Source of the DNA: CAVQJU01 sp963755195 | GTDB lineage: Bacteria > Acidobacteriota > Vicinamibacteria > Vicinamibacterales > CAVVIG01 | Direction of reading: 5' to 3' | DNA length: 64,000 nucleotides | NCBI GenBank assembly: GCA_963755195.1 | Contig: CAVWIZ010000002.1 | Coordinates: 434,001-498,000 of the forward strand | Shown: positions 8,755 to 17,270 of the stretch, in pieces | Layout: every line of letters begins with the position of its first letter | Numbering within the stretch: the first letter of the stretch is position 1 | Position numbers and translations under genes: made by a program | The notes under the pieces: model-generated | What the model saw: the letters and a program-made list of their open reading frames with translations, nothing else | Databases searched by the model: none | What the model was told of the DNA's origin: nothing

Positions 8755-9891
8755 ATGTCGATGCCACCTTCGACTGCCCGGATTTGCGCCACTTCCGCAC
8801 TGGTGCTGGTTGGACTGCTGCCGGTCTCTGCGGCCTCAGCAGGGCAGCTGCGCCGGCCTGGTCTCGAGATCGCCTGCGCCGCAAACGACGCGGCCGCGTG
8901 TAGCGATCTGGCTGAGATCGTCGATCAGGGTGGTGAGAGCGCGTTCGCCGTTCGCCAGCCAAACCCCAGCGCCGCTTTGCCGCTGTTTCAAAAGGCGTGC
9001 GATGCAGGCCATGCATTGGGCTGCGCGGGGATGGCCAGGCTATTCGTCAGAGGCGAAGGCGTCGCCAAGGATCTGAATCGTGCCAGGACGTTGTGGACCC
9101 GGGCGTGCGATGCGCGAGAGGACGGCTCGTGCATGGCCCTTGGAGGCTTGTACGAGCGTGGCGAGGGCGTCGTCAAAGATCAAACGCGGGCCGCCGCGCT
9201 ATACGCGCGCGGCATCGAGCTCCGGACGGCGTCGTGCGAGCGCGGCGACGCCTGGGCCTGCGCGAGAATGGGATACAGCCTCAGAGAGGGAGGCCTTGGG
9301 CTCAAGAGCGATTCCACGCGCGCCCTCACGTTCTTCGAACGCGCGTGCGACCTGGGCAACGACGACGCGTGTAGGACGGCGGCCGCAATTTACGACAGCA
9401 GCGCCGTGGCCCCCCGGAATCCGGAGCGCGCAAAGGCACTGTTCGCAAGGGCGAAGACCCTGCTGGCCCAGCACTGTGACGAGGGCAATGTCCAGGCATG
9501 CGCCTACGTCGACACGCCGAGGGCCAACTACAAAGCGTGCGACCTCGGCGACCCGAGCGGCTGCTGGCGTCTCGGGCGCGACTACGTGCCGGAGCACGAC
9601 GGGAGCACGCGAGACGTGTCCCGCGCGGTGTATTTCTTTCTAAAAGGATGCGATCTGGGCGACGGCTCGCTGTGCATGAGCGTGGCGGATCTCTACGCCG
9701 AAGGCCGCTGGTTGCGCGCGGACGCGCCACGGGCGGCCGCACTCCACGAGAAGGCCTGCGCGTTGGGGGAGGGGGAGGGCTGCGCGCGGGCGGGACAGAT
9801 GTACCTGACCGGTCGCGGCGTGCCGAAGGATGAACGGAGAGGCCGCGAGCTCCTGGCCAAGGCTGACGAGCTGTCGCAGAGGAAACCGTGA
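8755..9891 (+). CDS. Secreted Cys-rich Sel1-repeat (Hcp-type) protein
   Basis: A 378-residue protein with a signal peptide (about residues 1-28, VLVGLLPVSAASA). The rest is a chain of Sel1-like repeats of about 36 residues, each with paired cysteines spaced as in Helicobacter Hcp proteins (ACDAGHALGCAGMARLF, ACDAREDGSCMALGGLY, ACDLGNDDACRTAAAIY). In Hcp proteins these cysteines form intra-repeat disulfides, so the protein should act outside the cytoplasm as a binding scaffold. It diverges from the minus-strand dehydrogenase run and is followed one base later by a second Sel1 gene, so the two are surely co-transcribed. Partner unknown. Confidence 0.8.
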   Translation: MSMPPSTARICATSALVLVGLLPVSAASAGQLRRPGLEIACAANDAAACSDLAEIVDQGGESAFAVRQPNPSAALPLFQKACDAGHALGCAGMARLFVRGEGVAKDLNRARTLWTRACDAREDGSCMALGGLYERGEGVVKDQTRAAALYARGIELRTASCERGDAWACARMGYSLREGGLGLKSDSTRALTFFERACDLGNDDACRTAAAIYDSSAVAPRNPERAKALFARAKTLLAQHCDEGNVQACAYVDTPRANYKACDLGDPSGCWRLGRDYVPEHDGSTRDVSRAVYFFLKGCDLGDGSLCMSVADLYAEGRWLRADAPRAAALHEKACALGEGEGCARAGQMYLTGRGVPKDERRGRELLAKADELSQRKP

Positions 9892-9892
9892 C

Positions 9893-10786
9893 ATGACAAC
9901 GGCGCAGCGTTCACTCGCGGGGCGTTTCCTGGTGGTCGTACTCTCGTCGTGCGCGCTCTCGGCCTGTTTCGTCACGGACACCGAGGTCGTCACCGCGAAC
10001 GATGCCGTTCGTCTCGCAGGCCGGCGGGTGGTGCAAGACGATCGCATGGCGCAGCGAAAAACCGTCTTCACGTGGAATGAGGCGCAAAAGGGGTATCTCG
10101 ATCCTGAGGATGGCGCGTTGGTGCGGTTTGCTCGGCTCCAAGGGGAGACCTACCTGACGCAAGTGGAGCTCACTTCCCGGAAAGACGCCACTCTGCCGGC
10201 CGACCGCAAGGTCTACATGTTGCTCGTCGCCAAAGTGACAGCGTCGCAGTTGCGGCTGGAATCGGCGAACTGCCGCGCGGATTCGAGCGACCGGGAATGG
10301 TTCGCTCGCGGGTTTGGCGTTGAAATCGACACGCGTCGCGAGTTCCTCATGGGAAAGCGTGACGGCATCATCGGGTACCTCGCGGCGATGCTCGCATGCG
10401 AGACGTCGCCGCTCGACTTCGTGCTCATTCCCGAGGCCCTGTCACTCGGGGGCGCCGAGCTGGCCGGGCAAGGTGTTCGGTACGATCGAGCGCGGCTTGC
10501 CACGTTCTTCAGCGCAGCATGCGATCGCGGCGAGGTCGAGAGTTGCTACAAGCTCGGCCAGACCCTGCAGAAGGGCGATGGCGTCCAGACCGATCCAGCC
10601 CGCGCGGCTCAGCTGTTTCGACAGGTGTGCGGCGCCGGCGACGCGCGCGCCTGCCTTGATCTCGGGCTTCTCTATGAGAGCGGCCAGGGTGTCGACCGCA
10701 ATCCGGACCGGGCCCGCGATCTCTTCAAGCAGGCGTGCGAGGGTGGCGAGATGTTCGCCTGTGAGACCCTGAAGCGACGGCCGTAG
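9893..10786 (+). CDS. Sel1-repeat lipoprotein
   Basis: 297 residues. The ATG at 9893 follows AGAGGAAA and starts one base after the previous stop. The signal peptide ends in the lipobox LSAC, so the mature protein should be membrane-anchored by a lipidated Cys at about residue 25. The middle region (residues 30-205) matches no family I know and contains LPADRKVYMLLVAKVT. The last 90 residues form two or three Sel1 repeats with Hcp-type cysteines (ACDRGEVESCYKLGQTLQKG, CGAGDARACLDLGLLYESG). Paired with the preceding Sel1 protein; together they look like an envelope-located scaffold or inhibitor pair. Confidence 0.75.
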   Translation: MTTAQRSLAGRFLVVVLSSCALSACFVTDTEVVTANDAVRLAGRRVVQDDRMAQRKTVFTWNEAQKGYLDPEDGALVRFARLQGETYLTQVELTSRKDATLPADRKVYMLLVAKVTASQLRLESANCRADSSDREWFARGFGVEIDTRREFLMGKRDGIIGYLAAMLACETSPLDFVLIPEALSLGGAELAGQGVRYDRARLATFFSAACDRGEVESCYKLGQTLQKGDGVQTDPARAAQLFRQVCGAGDARACLDLGLLYESGQGVDRNPDRARDLFKQACEGGEMFACETLKRRP

Positions 10787-10814
10787 TTCTCCGCCCGGAT
10801 GCGTCGATTGCGGT

Positions 10815-10820
10815 TAAAAT
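10815..10820 (+). promoter_or_regulatory. Candidate -10 box (TAAAAT) for a leaderless transcript
   Basis: TAAAAT is followed by just seven bases (CGCCCCC) and then the ATG of the hydrolase gene at 10828. Transcription should therefore begin at or next to the start codon. There is no Shine-Dalgarno sequence. Confidence 0.5.
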
Positions 10821-10827
10821 CGCCCCC

Positions 10828-12855
10828 ATGAAATACGGTATGTCTCAGGCCCAGGCTCAGACTCAGGCAAAGGGCGAGGGCCGCTCGGGCGACTGGGCCG
10901 CGGCGCGTGCCCGCTGCACCTTGCTGGTCGCTTTGGCTCTGACGATGCTCGCGGCCGTTGTCCCATTTGCGCGCGCCGAAGTGACCAAGGTCGACGTCAC
11001 GACGCGGACCGACATGGGTTCCGGCTACGAGCAGGTGGTGGGTCGCATTCATTTCGCCGTCGATCCGAAGAACCCGCGCAATCAGGGTATCGCCGACATC
11101 GACAAGGCGCCGAAGAATGCCGCCGGCCTCGTGGAGTTCGTCGCGGACTTCTCACTGCAGCGGCCAACCGCTGGCGGCAACGGCGTCGCCATAGTGGACG
11201 TCGTCAACCGCGGGCGCAGGACCATCTTCAGTTTCCATCATCCTGCGCCGCCGGCGATTGATCCGGCAACCGGCCGGGCCGCGCCCGCAGGCGCCGACGG
11301 GGACGTCGGAGACGGCTTCCTGACAAAGCGCGGCTTTACCCTCATCTCGATCGGCTGGGAGTTCGACGTGCCTGCGCGAGCCGGCGCCATCCGCATCGAG
11401 GTGCCGGTGGCGACCGACAATGGCAAGCCGATCACCGGCATTGTCACGGCGGTCTTCACGCCGAACAGCCGCAACGCCGTCTACACGGTCGGCGATCTCG
11501 CCGCGTATGCGCCGATCGACCCGGCCGGACCCGATAGCGTGCTCAAGGTGCGCGACCGCATGTCCGATCGCGGCGGTGAGATTGTGCCGCGCGACAAGTG
11601 GCGGCTGTCTGGCAACGTCGTGACTCTAACCGGCGGGTTCGAACCCGGCCGGAACTACGAGATCGCCTATCGGGCCGCGAATCCGCCGGTGAGCGGCCTC
11701 GGGTTGGCGGCCGTTCGCGACACTGCGACGTGGCTGAAGCACACGCCCGATTCGCTCGCGCCCGTGAAGTATGTGTACACGCTCGGCGTGTCACAGAGCG
11801 GGCGGTTCCTGCGCGACTTCCTGTATCTGGGCTTCAACTCCGACGAGCGGCGGCGGCAGGTGTTCGACGCGATGATGGTGCACATCGCCGGCGCGTCGCA
11901 GCTCGATCTCAATCGGCGTTGGGCGACGCCCACCGGTCTCGGCCAGTACGACGCGACGCTGTTCCCGTTCGCGGATCGCGCGCAGAAGGACGCGGCGAGC
12001 GGCGCCGCCGACGGCCTGCTCGACAACGATCGGGCACGTGAGAACCTGCCGAAGATCTTCTACACGAACACGGGCGTCGAGTACTGGGGCGGCGGCCGCT
12101 CGGCCGCGCTCGTGCACACGACCGCGGACGGCACCGGCGACCTGGCGATTCCGGCAAATATCCGCGTCTATTTCTTCGCGGGCAATCAGCACGGTCCGGG
12201 CGTGTTTCCGCCGACCGCCGGCGCGGGGCAGCAGATGGGCAATCCCACCGACTACTGGTGGAACATGCGCGCGCTGTTCGTGGCCCTGGACAAGTGGGTC
12301 AGGGACGGCGTCGCGCCGCCCGCAAGCCGCCATCCGCGCCTCGCGGACGGAACTCTCGTCAAGGCCAGCGACGTCGCGTTCCCGGCCATCCCCGGCGTGC
12401 AGAGCCCGAAGGCGCTCACGGCCGGTTCGCGCGCGGCCAATCCGCTGATCGCAGGCGGCGCCGGCGCCGGCGCCCCGCTGCCGCTGCTCGTGCCGCAAGT
12501 GGACGCCGACGGCAACGAACGATCGGGCATCAAGCTACCGGAAGTGGCCGTGCCTCTCGCGACGTACACGGGCTGGAACTTTCGAAGCGCGGCGACCGGC
12601 GGAGCGCAGCAGCTGGTACCGCTGCTCGGGTCGTACGTCCCGCTGCCGCGGACAAAAGAGGAGCGCGGTGCGAGTCGCGATCCGCGGCCGTCAATCGAGG
12701 AGCGGTACGCATCGCGTCAGGCGTACTTCGACGCGATCGACAAGGCGGCGGCCGCACTGGTGAAAGACGGTTATCTTCTGGCCGGCGACGTGCCGAGCGT
12801 CGTGAAGCGAGCGACAGATCACTGGGATCTGTCGAATCATGTTGCGCACAACTAG
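10828..12855 (+). CDS. Secreted alpha/beta-hydrolase-domain (Abhydrolase_10) protein
   Basis: A 675-residue intact protein with a hydrophobic signal segment at about residues 30-50 (LLVALALTMLAAVVPFARA). The body matches the Abhydrolase_10 family of secreted hydrolases: KVDVTTRTDMGSGYEQVVGR at the mature start, VVNRGRRTIFSFHHP, and a nucleophile-elbow-like GVSQSGRFLRDFL at about residue 319. An ester substrate is likely but cannot be named. Later starts (second Met at residue 5) are possible; the first is favoured by the TAAAAT box 7 nt upstream. It stands alone, flanked by the Sel1 pair and by a minus-strand secreted protein. Confidence 0.8.
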   Translation: MKYGMSQAQAQTQAKGEGRSGDWAAARARCTLLVALALTMLAAVVPFARAEVTKVDVTTRTDMGSGYEQVVGRIHFAVDPKNPRNQGIADIDKAPKNAAGLVEFVADFSLQRPTAGGNGVAIVDVVNRGRRTIFSFHHPAPPAIDPATGRAAPAGADGDVGDGFLTKRGFTLISIGWEFDVPARAGAIRIEVPVATDNGKPITGIVTAVFTPNSRNAVYTVGDLAAYAPIDPAGPDSVLKVRDRMSDRGGEIVPRDKWRLSGNVVTLTGGFEPGRNYEIAYRAANPPVSGLGLAAVRDTATWLKHTPDSLAPVKYVYTLGVSQSGRFLRDFLYLGFNSDERRRQVFDAMMVHIAGASQLDLNRRWATPTGLGQYDATLFPFADRAQKDAASGAADGLLDNDRARENLPKIFYTNTGVEYWGGGRSAALVHTTADGTGDLAIPANIRVYFFAGNQHGPGVFPPTAGAGQQMGNPTDYWWNMRALFVALDKWVRDGVAPPASRHPRLADGTLVKASDVAFPAIPGVQSPKALTAGSRAANPLIAGGAGAGAPLPLLVPQVDADGNERSGIKLPEVAVPLATYTGWNFRSAATGGAQQLVPLLGSYVPLPRTKEERGASRDPRPSIEERYASRQAYFDAIDKAAAALVKDGYLLAGDVPSVVKRATDHWDLSNHVAHN

Positions 12856-12921
12856 CGTCGTGTGGCGCGTACCGACTGAAGAAGGACTAGCGTTTAACGT
12901 CGTGAAGACATGCCACGGATG

Positions 12922-13354
12922 TTAGCGGCGGCCGCGCGGCGTGCCCGCACGCGCTGGGGAATGCCCGGACACTCGCTCGGCCGATCGGCCAGACGATCCG
13001 CCGGAGGGTCGTCCGTAGCTGTGTCCGTACGATCCGCCGGCGTACACATGCAGGCGCCACGGCGGATCAAAAAGCGACGTCCCATCCAGGCGCGTCGTCC
13101 GAGGACTCAGGATCAATTCTCCAAACGGGCCCGCCGTCGGACTCGAATACACGCCGACACTGAGCGGGCCGTACAGGCCGCGGCGGGATGTACACGAACT
13201 GCCGATCCGTCAACCCGGCGAGTTCCTCCGGTGTCACTGAACGAGTCCATGTCACCGACGAGTGTCCCAGATCGGCGTTGGTGTACACACGGGACGACTG
13301 CGCGAACGCCGGAGACGCGGCCAGAAGCAGGGCCGTGAGGGGTAGGAGTTTCAT
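12922..13354 (-). CDS. Small secreted protein of unknown function (one frameshift)
   Basis: About 143 residues after restoring one base. The signal peptide MKLLPLTALLLAASPAFAQ is textbook. The mature part reads SSRVYTNADLGHSSVTWTRS, then VTPEELAGLTDRQFVYIPP, then after a one-base shift near 13165 GLYGPLSVGVYSSPTAGPFG and a Gly/Ser/Arg-rich tail (GGSYGHSYGRPSGGSSGR). I do not recognise a domain. The downstream frame is open across the join and has matching composition, which supports a single gene. Upstream lies a repeat patch. Confidence 0.6.
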
Positions 13355-13420
13355 GTCAGTCCTTCTCGAGCACGAAGCGCGCCAGGGCTTTACTCTAGTA
13401 CCAGCCAGCCCGGCGGCACG

Positions 13421-13473
13421 CCCGCCCCCTAGCCCCTAGCCCCAAGTCCCAAGCCCCAAGTCCCAAGCCCCGA
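13421..13473. repeat. Degenerate CCCCTAG / CCCCAAGTC repeat patch
   Basis: Consecutive units (CCCCTAGCCCCTAGC, then CCCAAGTCCCAAGCCCCAAG) fill the gap between the divergently read small secreted gene and the ABC permease stop at 13485. It is related in style to the patches at 2057 and 44541. Confidence 0.6.
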
Positions 13474-13484
13474 CCGAATCGCAC

Positions 13485-15193
13485 CTAACCCACCGACAGC
13501 TTGAGGATCTGGATCTCCGACGGCAGCTCGTCGTCGAACATGAGCGGCAGTTCACGCCACCTGGCCCGCCGGCGTCGCCGGACGATCGCGACGACGGTAG
13601 ATATGACGCCGATGATCACAAAGGCTGGTGTCAGTGCCGGTGAGCGCAGACTGCTTGCCTCAATCGCGCCGCAGATCGTCGACCCCAGCAGAAACGCGCC
13701 GAGGCCGACGACCGACGTTTGCGCCACGGTGTGCTTGCCGGGCATGTACGAACAGGTGAACGGAATCCGCCGCCAGTCGTGCAGAAGTATTTCCGCCCAC
13801 AGAAAGCCGAAGACGGCTGTCAGTGACGAAGCGACGAGGGCGCGCGGACCGGCAACCAGCCACTGAACCGGCAGCGTCAGGACGACCGGAACAAGAACGG
13901 CGAAACGCGTGACCACGCGTTCGGCCGCGCGCAGCTCGTCGCTGCGGATCGCGTCTCGTTCCGTCATCCGAAACACCCAGTTCGCCTTCGGCTCGATCGG
14001 CAGCGCGAGCGCGGCCCTCGCCGCGATCCCCAGAACGAAGATCAGCGCAAACGGCATCCCCGCGACCGCGCGGAGAATCCGCCAGTCAGTCACGTCGAGC
14101 CCACGAAGCCAGGGCACCATCCCGCCGCGGAGCAGGGTGTTCAGTGCGAGCGCCACACCGCAGGCTGAGAGCCCGATGATCACGCCCTGGTGCAAGGCGC
14201 TTCTGCGCAGCGTGGCGGCCGTGAAGTCGCGAGCGGCAGCGCGAGCGGGATTCGAGGCAATGGGCCAGCCAGGCGCCCACCGTCGCGAGACTCCGAACGA
14301 GCGAAGCATGACGCGATCGAATCGCCGGTAGAGCGCGAGATAGCTGACGGCCGCGACGAGGCCGGCCGCGACGAAGGCGAGCGCGGCCAACCGAGCCAAC
14401 TCGAGGAAATAGGCGTCGCGATGGCCGAGCAGCACTCGGTCGATGCCGAGAAACCAGGCCGGAGGCGCCAGGAGCATCAGCCGCGAGTGGTGCGCGAAGC
14501 GGACGCCTTGCGCCGGCAGCGACAGCACGAACGGCAGGGCGAGGACCAGGGCGCCGAGCATCGCGCTTCGCATGGCGGCCGTGGCCGCGTTGACGCGAGA
14601 CCGCGGCGTACACGTGATCAGCAGTCCGTTCAGCGCCACGACGAAGAGAAGTGCGAACCCTGATGCCGAAAGGCTGGCCGCCCAGAAGGCGAGCACGCCA
14701 GGCGGCCGCGCGCTGGCAGACCACGGGCCCCCTGAGATCAGCATGGCGAGCGGCGTGATGGCCACATGGCTCGTCAGCGTGAACAGGCCGGCGAACAAGG
14801 CCAGCGCCAGGAGTTTCGCGCCGAAGACGAGGCCCCGGCTGATCGGCAGCGGAATCAGGACGCGAAAATCTGTTTCGTCCGGGAAGAGCGACTGGCTCAC
14901 GAGGACGGTGACAAACGCCACGATCCACATCGGCAGGGCGATGGCGAGCGTGGTGTCCGCCAGCATTCGCGCGCGTACGCCTCACCCGATGCGGCGGCGA
15001 ACAACGCGCCGTATTTCTTGGCGTACATCCGCACCAGCAGAAAGCCCAGCGAGAAGATGAGCGAGAACAGTCCGATGACAACGCGAACGAACGAATCCGC
15101 GCCCTCCTGGGAGAAGATGCCGAAATCGAACAACGCGTGAAAGAAGTGACGCGTGAGGAGGCCCGCGGGACGCTCGCGCAGCGTGGAGATCAT
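13485..15193 (-). CDS. ABC exporter permease subunit (one frameshift)
   Basis: Restored length is about 568 residues. The start is the ATG at 15193 (MISTLRERPAGLL), which overlaps the stop of the ATPase gene as ATGA. The protein is polytopic: FVRVVIGLFSLIFSLGFLLV near the N-terminus, LALALFAGLFTLTSHVAI, FALLFVVALNGLLI, and several more segments to the C-terminus. A one-base shift near 14975 splits it between GEAYAR and MLADTTLAIALPM; both sides are hydrophobic and contiguous, so a single gene is likely. With the upstream ATPase it forms a two-gene ABC-2-like exporter; the substrate cannot be read from sequence. Confidence 0.75.
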
Positions 15194-15955
15194 GCGTCCC
15201 GCATGCAGTCGAGGATCTGGCGCGCCACAGGCCGGTAGTCCTGCTGCTCGGTCACGCGCACGAAGAGCTGCTCGAGCGACGTCGGAATCGCCTGCGCGAT
15301 TGTCCGACACGCGGTGCTCGGCGGCGAGCCGGCCGGCCGACAGGATGACGGCGCGCGAGCAGACCTTCTCGACCATGTCGAAGCGATGCGTGCTGAAGAG
15401 GATCATCCGTCCCTCGGCGGCGAACATCCCGAGCAGCGCGCGAAACAGCAGGCTGGCGTTGACGTCGAGACCTGAGAACGGCTCGTCGAGCACGAGCAGG
15501 TCCGGATTGTGGAGGAGCGCGGCGGCCAGCAGCACGCGTTGCCGCATGCCTTTGGAGTACGCGGCCATCGTGCTGTAGCGGCTGTCGTGCAGCAGGAACA
15601 GCCGCAGCAGCTCGGTGACTTTTCGGTCGAGCCGTGTCTGCGGCATCCCGCGCAGACGGCCGACGAGCGTCAGGTATTCGGTGGCGGTGAGGTGCGTGTA
15701 GAGATACGGCTCCTCGGGCACGTAACCGATGCGCTGCTTGTACGCGATGGGATCGTCGGCCTGGCTGCGCCCGTCGAGGAAGATCGACCCGGCGCTCGGC
15801 TCGAGCAGTCCGACCACCATGTTGACCGTGGTGCTCTTGCCGGATCCGTTCGGGCCGAGGTAGCCGACGACCTCGCCGCGGTTGACCGTGAAGCTGACCT
15901 TGTCGACGGCGAGCAGGCCGCCGTAGCGCTTCGTCAGCGCTCGGACTTCCAGCAT
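15190..15955 (-). CDS. ABC transporter ATP-binding protein (one frameshift near the C-terminus)
   Basis: About 255 residues. Walker A is GPNGSGKST at residue 35, the signature is SKGMRQRVLLAAALL, Walker B is LLVLDEPFSGLD, and the switch His is in FSTHRFD. These place it in the ABC-2 export ATPase group (CcmA-like). Near 15300 one base is off; the other frame continues TSLEQLFVRVTEQQDYRP and ends MRDA-stop at 15190, overlapping the permease ATG by four bases. That perfect coupling shows the shift is probably an assembly error. Forms an operon with the permease downstream. Confidence 0.85.
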
Positions 15956-16011
15956 GTGTCAGCCTCGTCAGCATCGTGACCGCGTCGCCCACGCGGCGAC
16001 GTGGATGGCCG

Positions 16012-16683
16012 TCAATGCCCCAGCGATGGGCCAGGTGCCTGCTGGTCAGACACACCCGCGTATCTGCGGTACGAGACGAACATGATCATGACCGCGAGAA
16101 CGGCGAAGAGAAAGGCGGCGCTCACGCCGTACATCGGCCTCACCATGAAGCCCGCGATCGCGGTGATGACGCCGAGGCCGACCGTGACGTAGCCGCCGAC
16201 GCGGTGCACCTGCTGCCAGAGTTGCGCGTTGGAGAGCGTCCTCGTCGTCCGCACGCCGAAGGCGACGTTGGGGCGCGTGCGGGGCAGGAGGTTGCCGATC
16301 GCCATGATCGTCAGGCCGAGCATCACGATCACCGAGCGCCCGCCCCAACTGCGCACGAGGACGGTGTCCATCGCGTCGGTCAGCAGGATCATGACCACCG
16401 CGTGGAGAGCGAAGACGAACAGCATCGCCCGAAAGACGATGGCCTGGTACGTGGTCTCGAAGGCGCCGTTGCCGGTGCGGACGCGGTCGTGCGTCCACAG
16501 GCTGCGAAACAGCGCGAAGATCACGAGGGCCGCCGTCGGAAGCGTGAACGCGACCTCGATCCGCGCGGAAGGCGTCTGTTCGAGAAACGGGCCGGGAAGG
16601 TACGGGTACGCGACGATGCCGACGAGATAGCTCAACGCAAGCACGACGAGTGAACTGATGTGGACGTTTCGTCTTGTGGCCAT
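16012..16683 (-). CDS. SdpI-family membrane protein
   Basis: 223 residues with six predicted membrane segments. The ATG at 16683 is preceded by a perfect AGGAGG and lies two bases after the stop of the ArsR-type gene. The family signature is clear: NVAFGVRTTRTLSNAQLWQQ, corresponding to the cytoplasmic loop conserved in SdpI / DUF1648-type proteins, followed by two more membrane helices. In Bacillus SdpI confers immunity to the SdpC toxin and sequesters the repressor SdpR. No sdpABC-like toxin genes are visible here, as is usual for the many orphan pairs. Function in this organism is inferred only. Confidence 0.85.
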   Translation of the reverse strand: MATRRNVHISSLVVLALSYLVGIVAYPYLPGPFLEQTPSARIEVAFTLPTAALVIFALFRSLWTHDRVRTGNGAFETTYQAIVFRAMLFVFALHAVVMILLTDAMDTVLVRSWGGRSVIVMLGLTIMAIGNLLPRTRPNVAFGVRTTRTLSNAQLWQQVHRVGGYVTVGLGVITAIAGFMVRPMYGVSAAFLFAVLAVMIMFVSYRRYAGVSDQQAPGPSLGH

Positions 16684-16685
16684 CG

Positions 16686-17015
16686 CTACGCCTCCTGCAC
16701 GCGGCGCCGGGCCGGCGCCTGGCGCGTCGTCTTCGCCTTCGGTTTCATCCATCCCACCAGGTGCTGGATCAGGTCTTGAAAGACCGACGTGTTCAACTCG
16801 TAGTAGATTTCCTGGCCCTTGCGCTCGGTGACCACGAGGCCGCCCGCGCGGAGGACGGCCAGGTGGCGCGAGATGGTCGGCCAGCTCGAGTGGAACTGCG
16901 CGGCGATTTCACCCGAGGTGCGCGGGCCGGCGCGAAGAAACTCGAGGATGCCCCGGCGCGTGTCGTCGGCGAGCGCGCGGAAGGCGGCGGCGGTGGGCCG
17001 GTTGCGCGATTGCAT
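16686..17015 (-). CDS. ArsR-family autorepressor (SdpR-like)
   Basis: 109 residues, a winged-helix repressor. I chose the ATG at 17015 (MQSRNRPTAAAFRALADDTRR); an upstream frame extension would run through the promoter. The core helix-turn-helix is SSWPTISRHLAVLRAGGLV, followed by the beta-wing VVTERKGQEIYYELN, typical of the SdpR branch, with no metal-binding cysteines. The C-terminal tail is basic. It is immediately followed by the sdpI-like gene, the classic sdpRI order. The operator/promoter at 17018-17051 overlaps the gene's own start region, implying autorepression relieved when the SdpI partner captures the repressor. Confidence 0.85.
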   Translation of the reverse strand: MQSRNRPTAAAFRALADDTRRGILEFLRAGPRTSGEIAAQFHSSWPTISRHLAVLRAGGLVVTERKGQEIYYELNTSVFQDLIQHLVGWMKPKAKTTRQAPARRRVQEA

Positions 17016-17017
17016 AA

Positions 17018-17051
17018 TTAGCACAATAGCTAAATATAGAATCCTCGTCAA
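17018..17051 (-). promoter_or_regulatory. sdpRI-like promoter with operator over the -10 box
   Basis: On the minus strand TTGACG (17046-17051) and TATTGT (17023-17028) are separated by exactly 17 bp. The -10 hexamer is the centre of the inverted repeat TTAGC-TATTGT-GCTAA (17018-17033). The predicted transcription start is at about 17016, next to the ATG at 17015, so the mRNA would be leaderless. Repressor bound here would block RNA polymerase directly. Confidence 0.7.
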
Positions 17052-17095
17052 GTAGGCAGCGATACCGTCGCCCCGAGCCTTCGCCCGCCTCTTCC

Positions 17096-17257
17096 TCAGG
17101 AATTGGACCGGCGCATTCCGCCGAAGACGAAGATGCCAAGACCGAGCGCCCCCATGATGTATTTCCAGGTGGCGATGCCCGCGATGGTCGGGACGATGAA
17201 CGGGGCGGCGAGGAGCACGGCGACCGCGAGACCACCGGCGACGTTTCTGACCTGCAT
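17096..17257 (-). CDS. Small two-helix membrane protein
   Basis: 53 residues, MQVRNVAGGLAVAVLLAAPF, then a second hydrophobic stretch YIMGALGLGIFVFGG ending MRRSNS. Two membrane segments are evident. It starts 13 bp after the stop of the SLC13-type symporter on the same strand, with TGAGG about 8 nt before the ATG, so it is probably co-transcribed. It may be an accessory of the transporter; I know of no named family. Confidence 0.55.
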   Translation of the reverse strand: MQVRNVAGGLAVAVLLAAPFIVPTIAGIATWKYIMGALGLGIFVFGGMRRSNS

Positions 17258-17270
17258 GTCGAGCCTCAAC

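Noticed and set aside
16012..17015. Complete Sdp toxin system (sdpABC plus sdpRI)
   Set aside because: Only the regulator and immunity-like genes are present; neighbours are an ABC exporter and an SLC13 symporter without toxin-like features.
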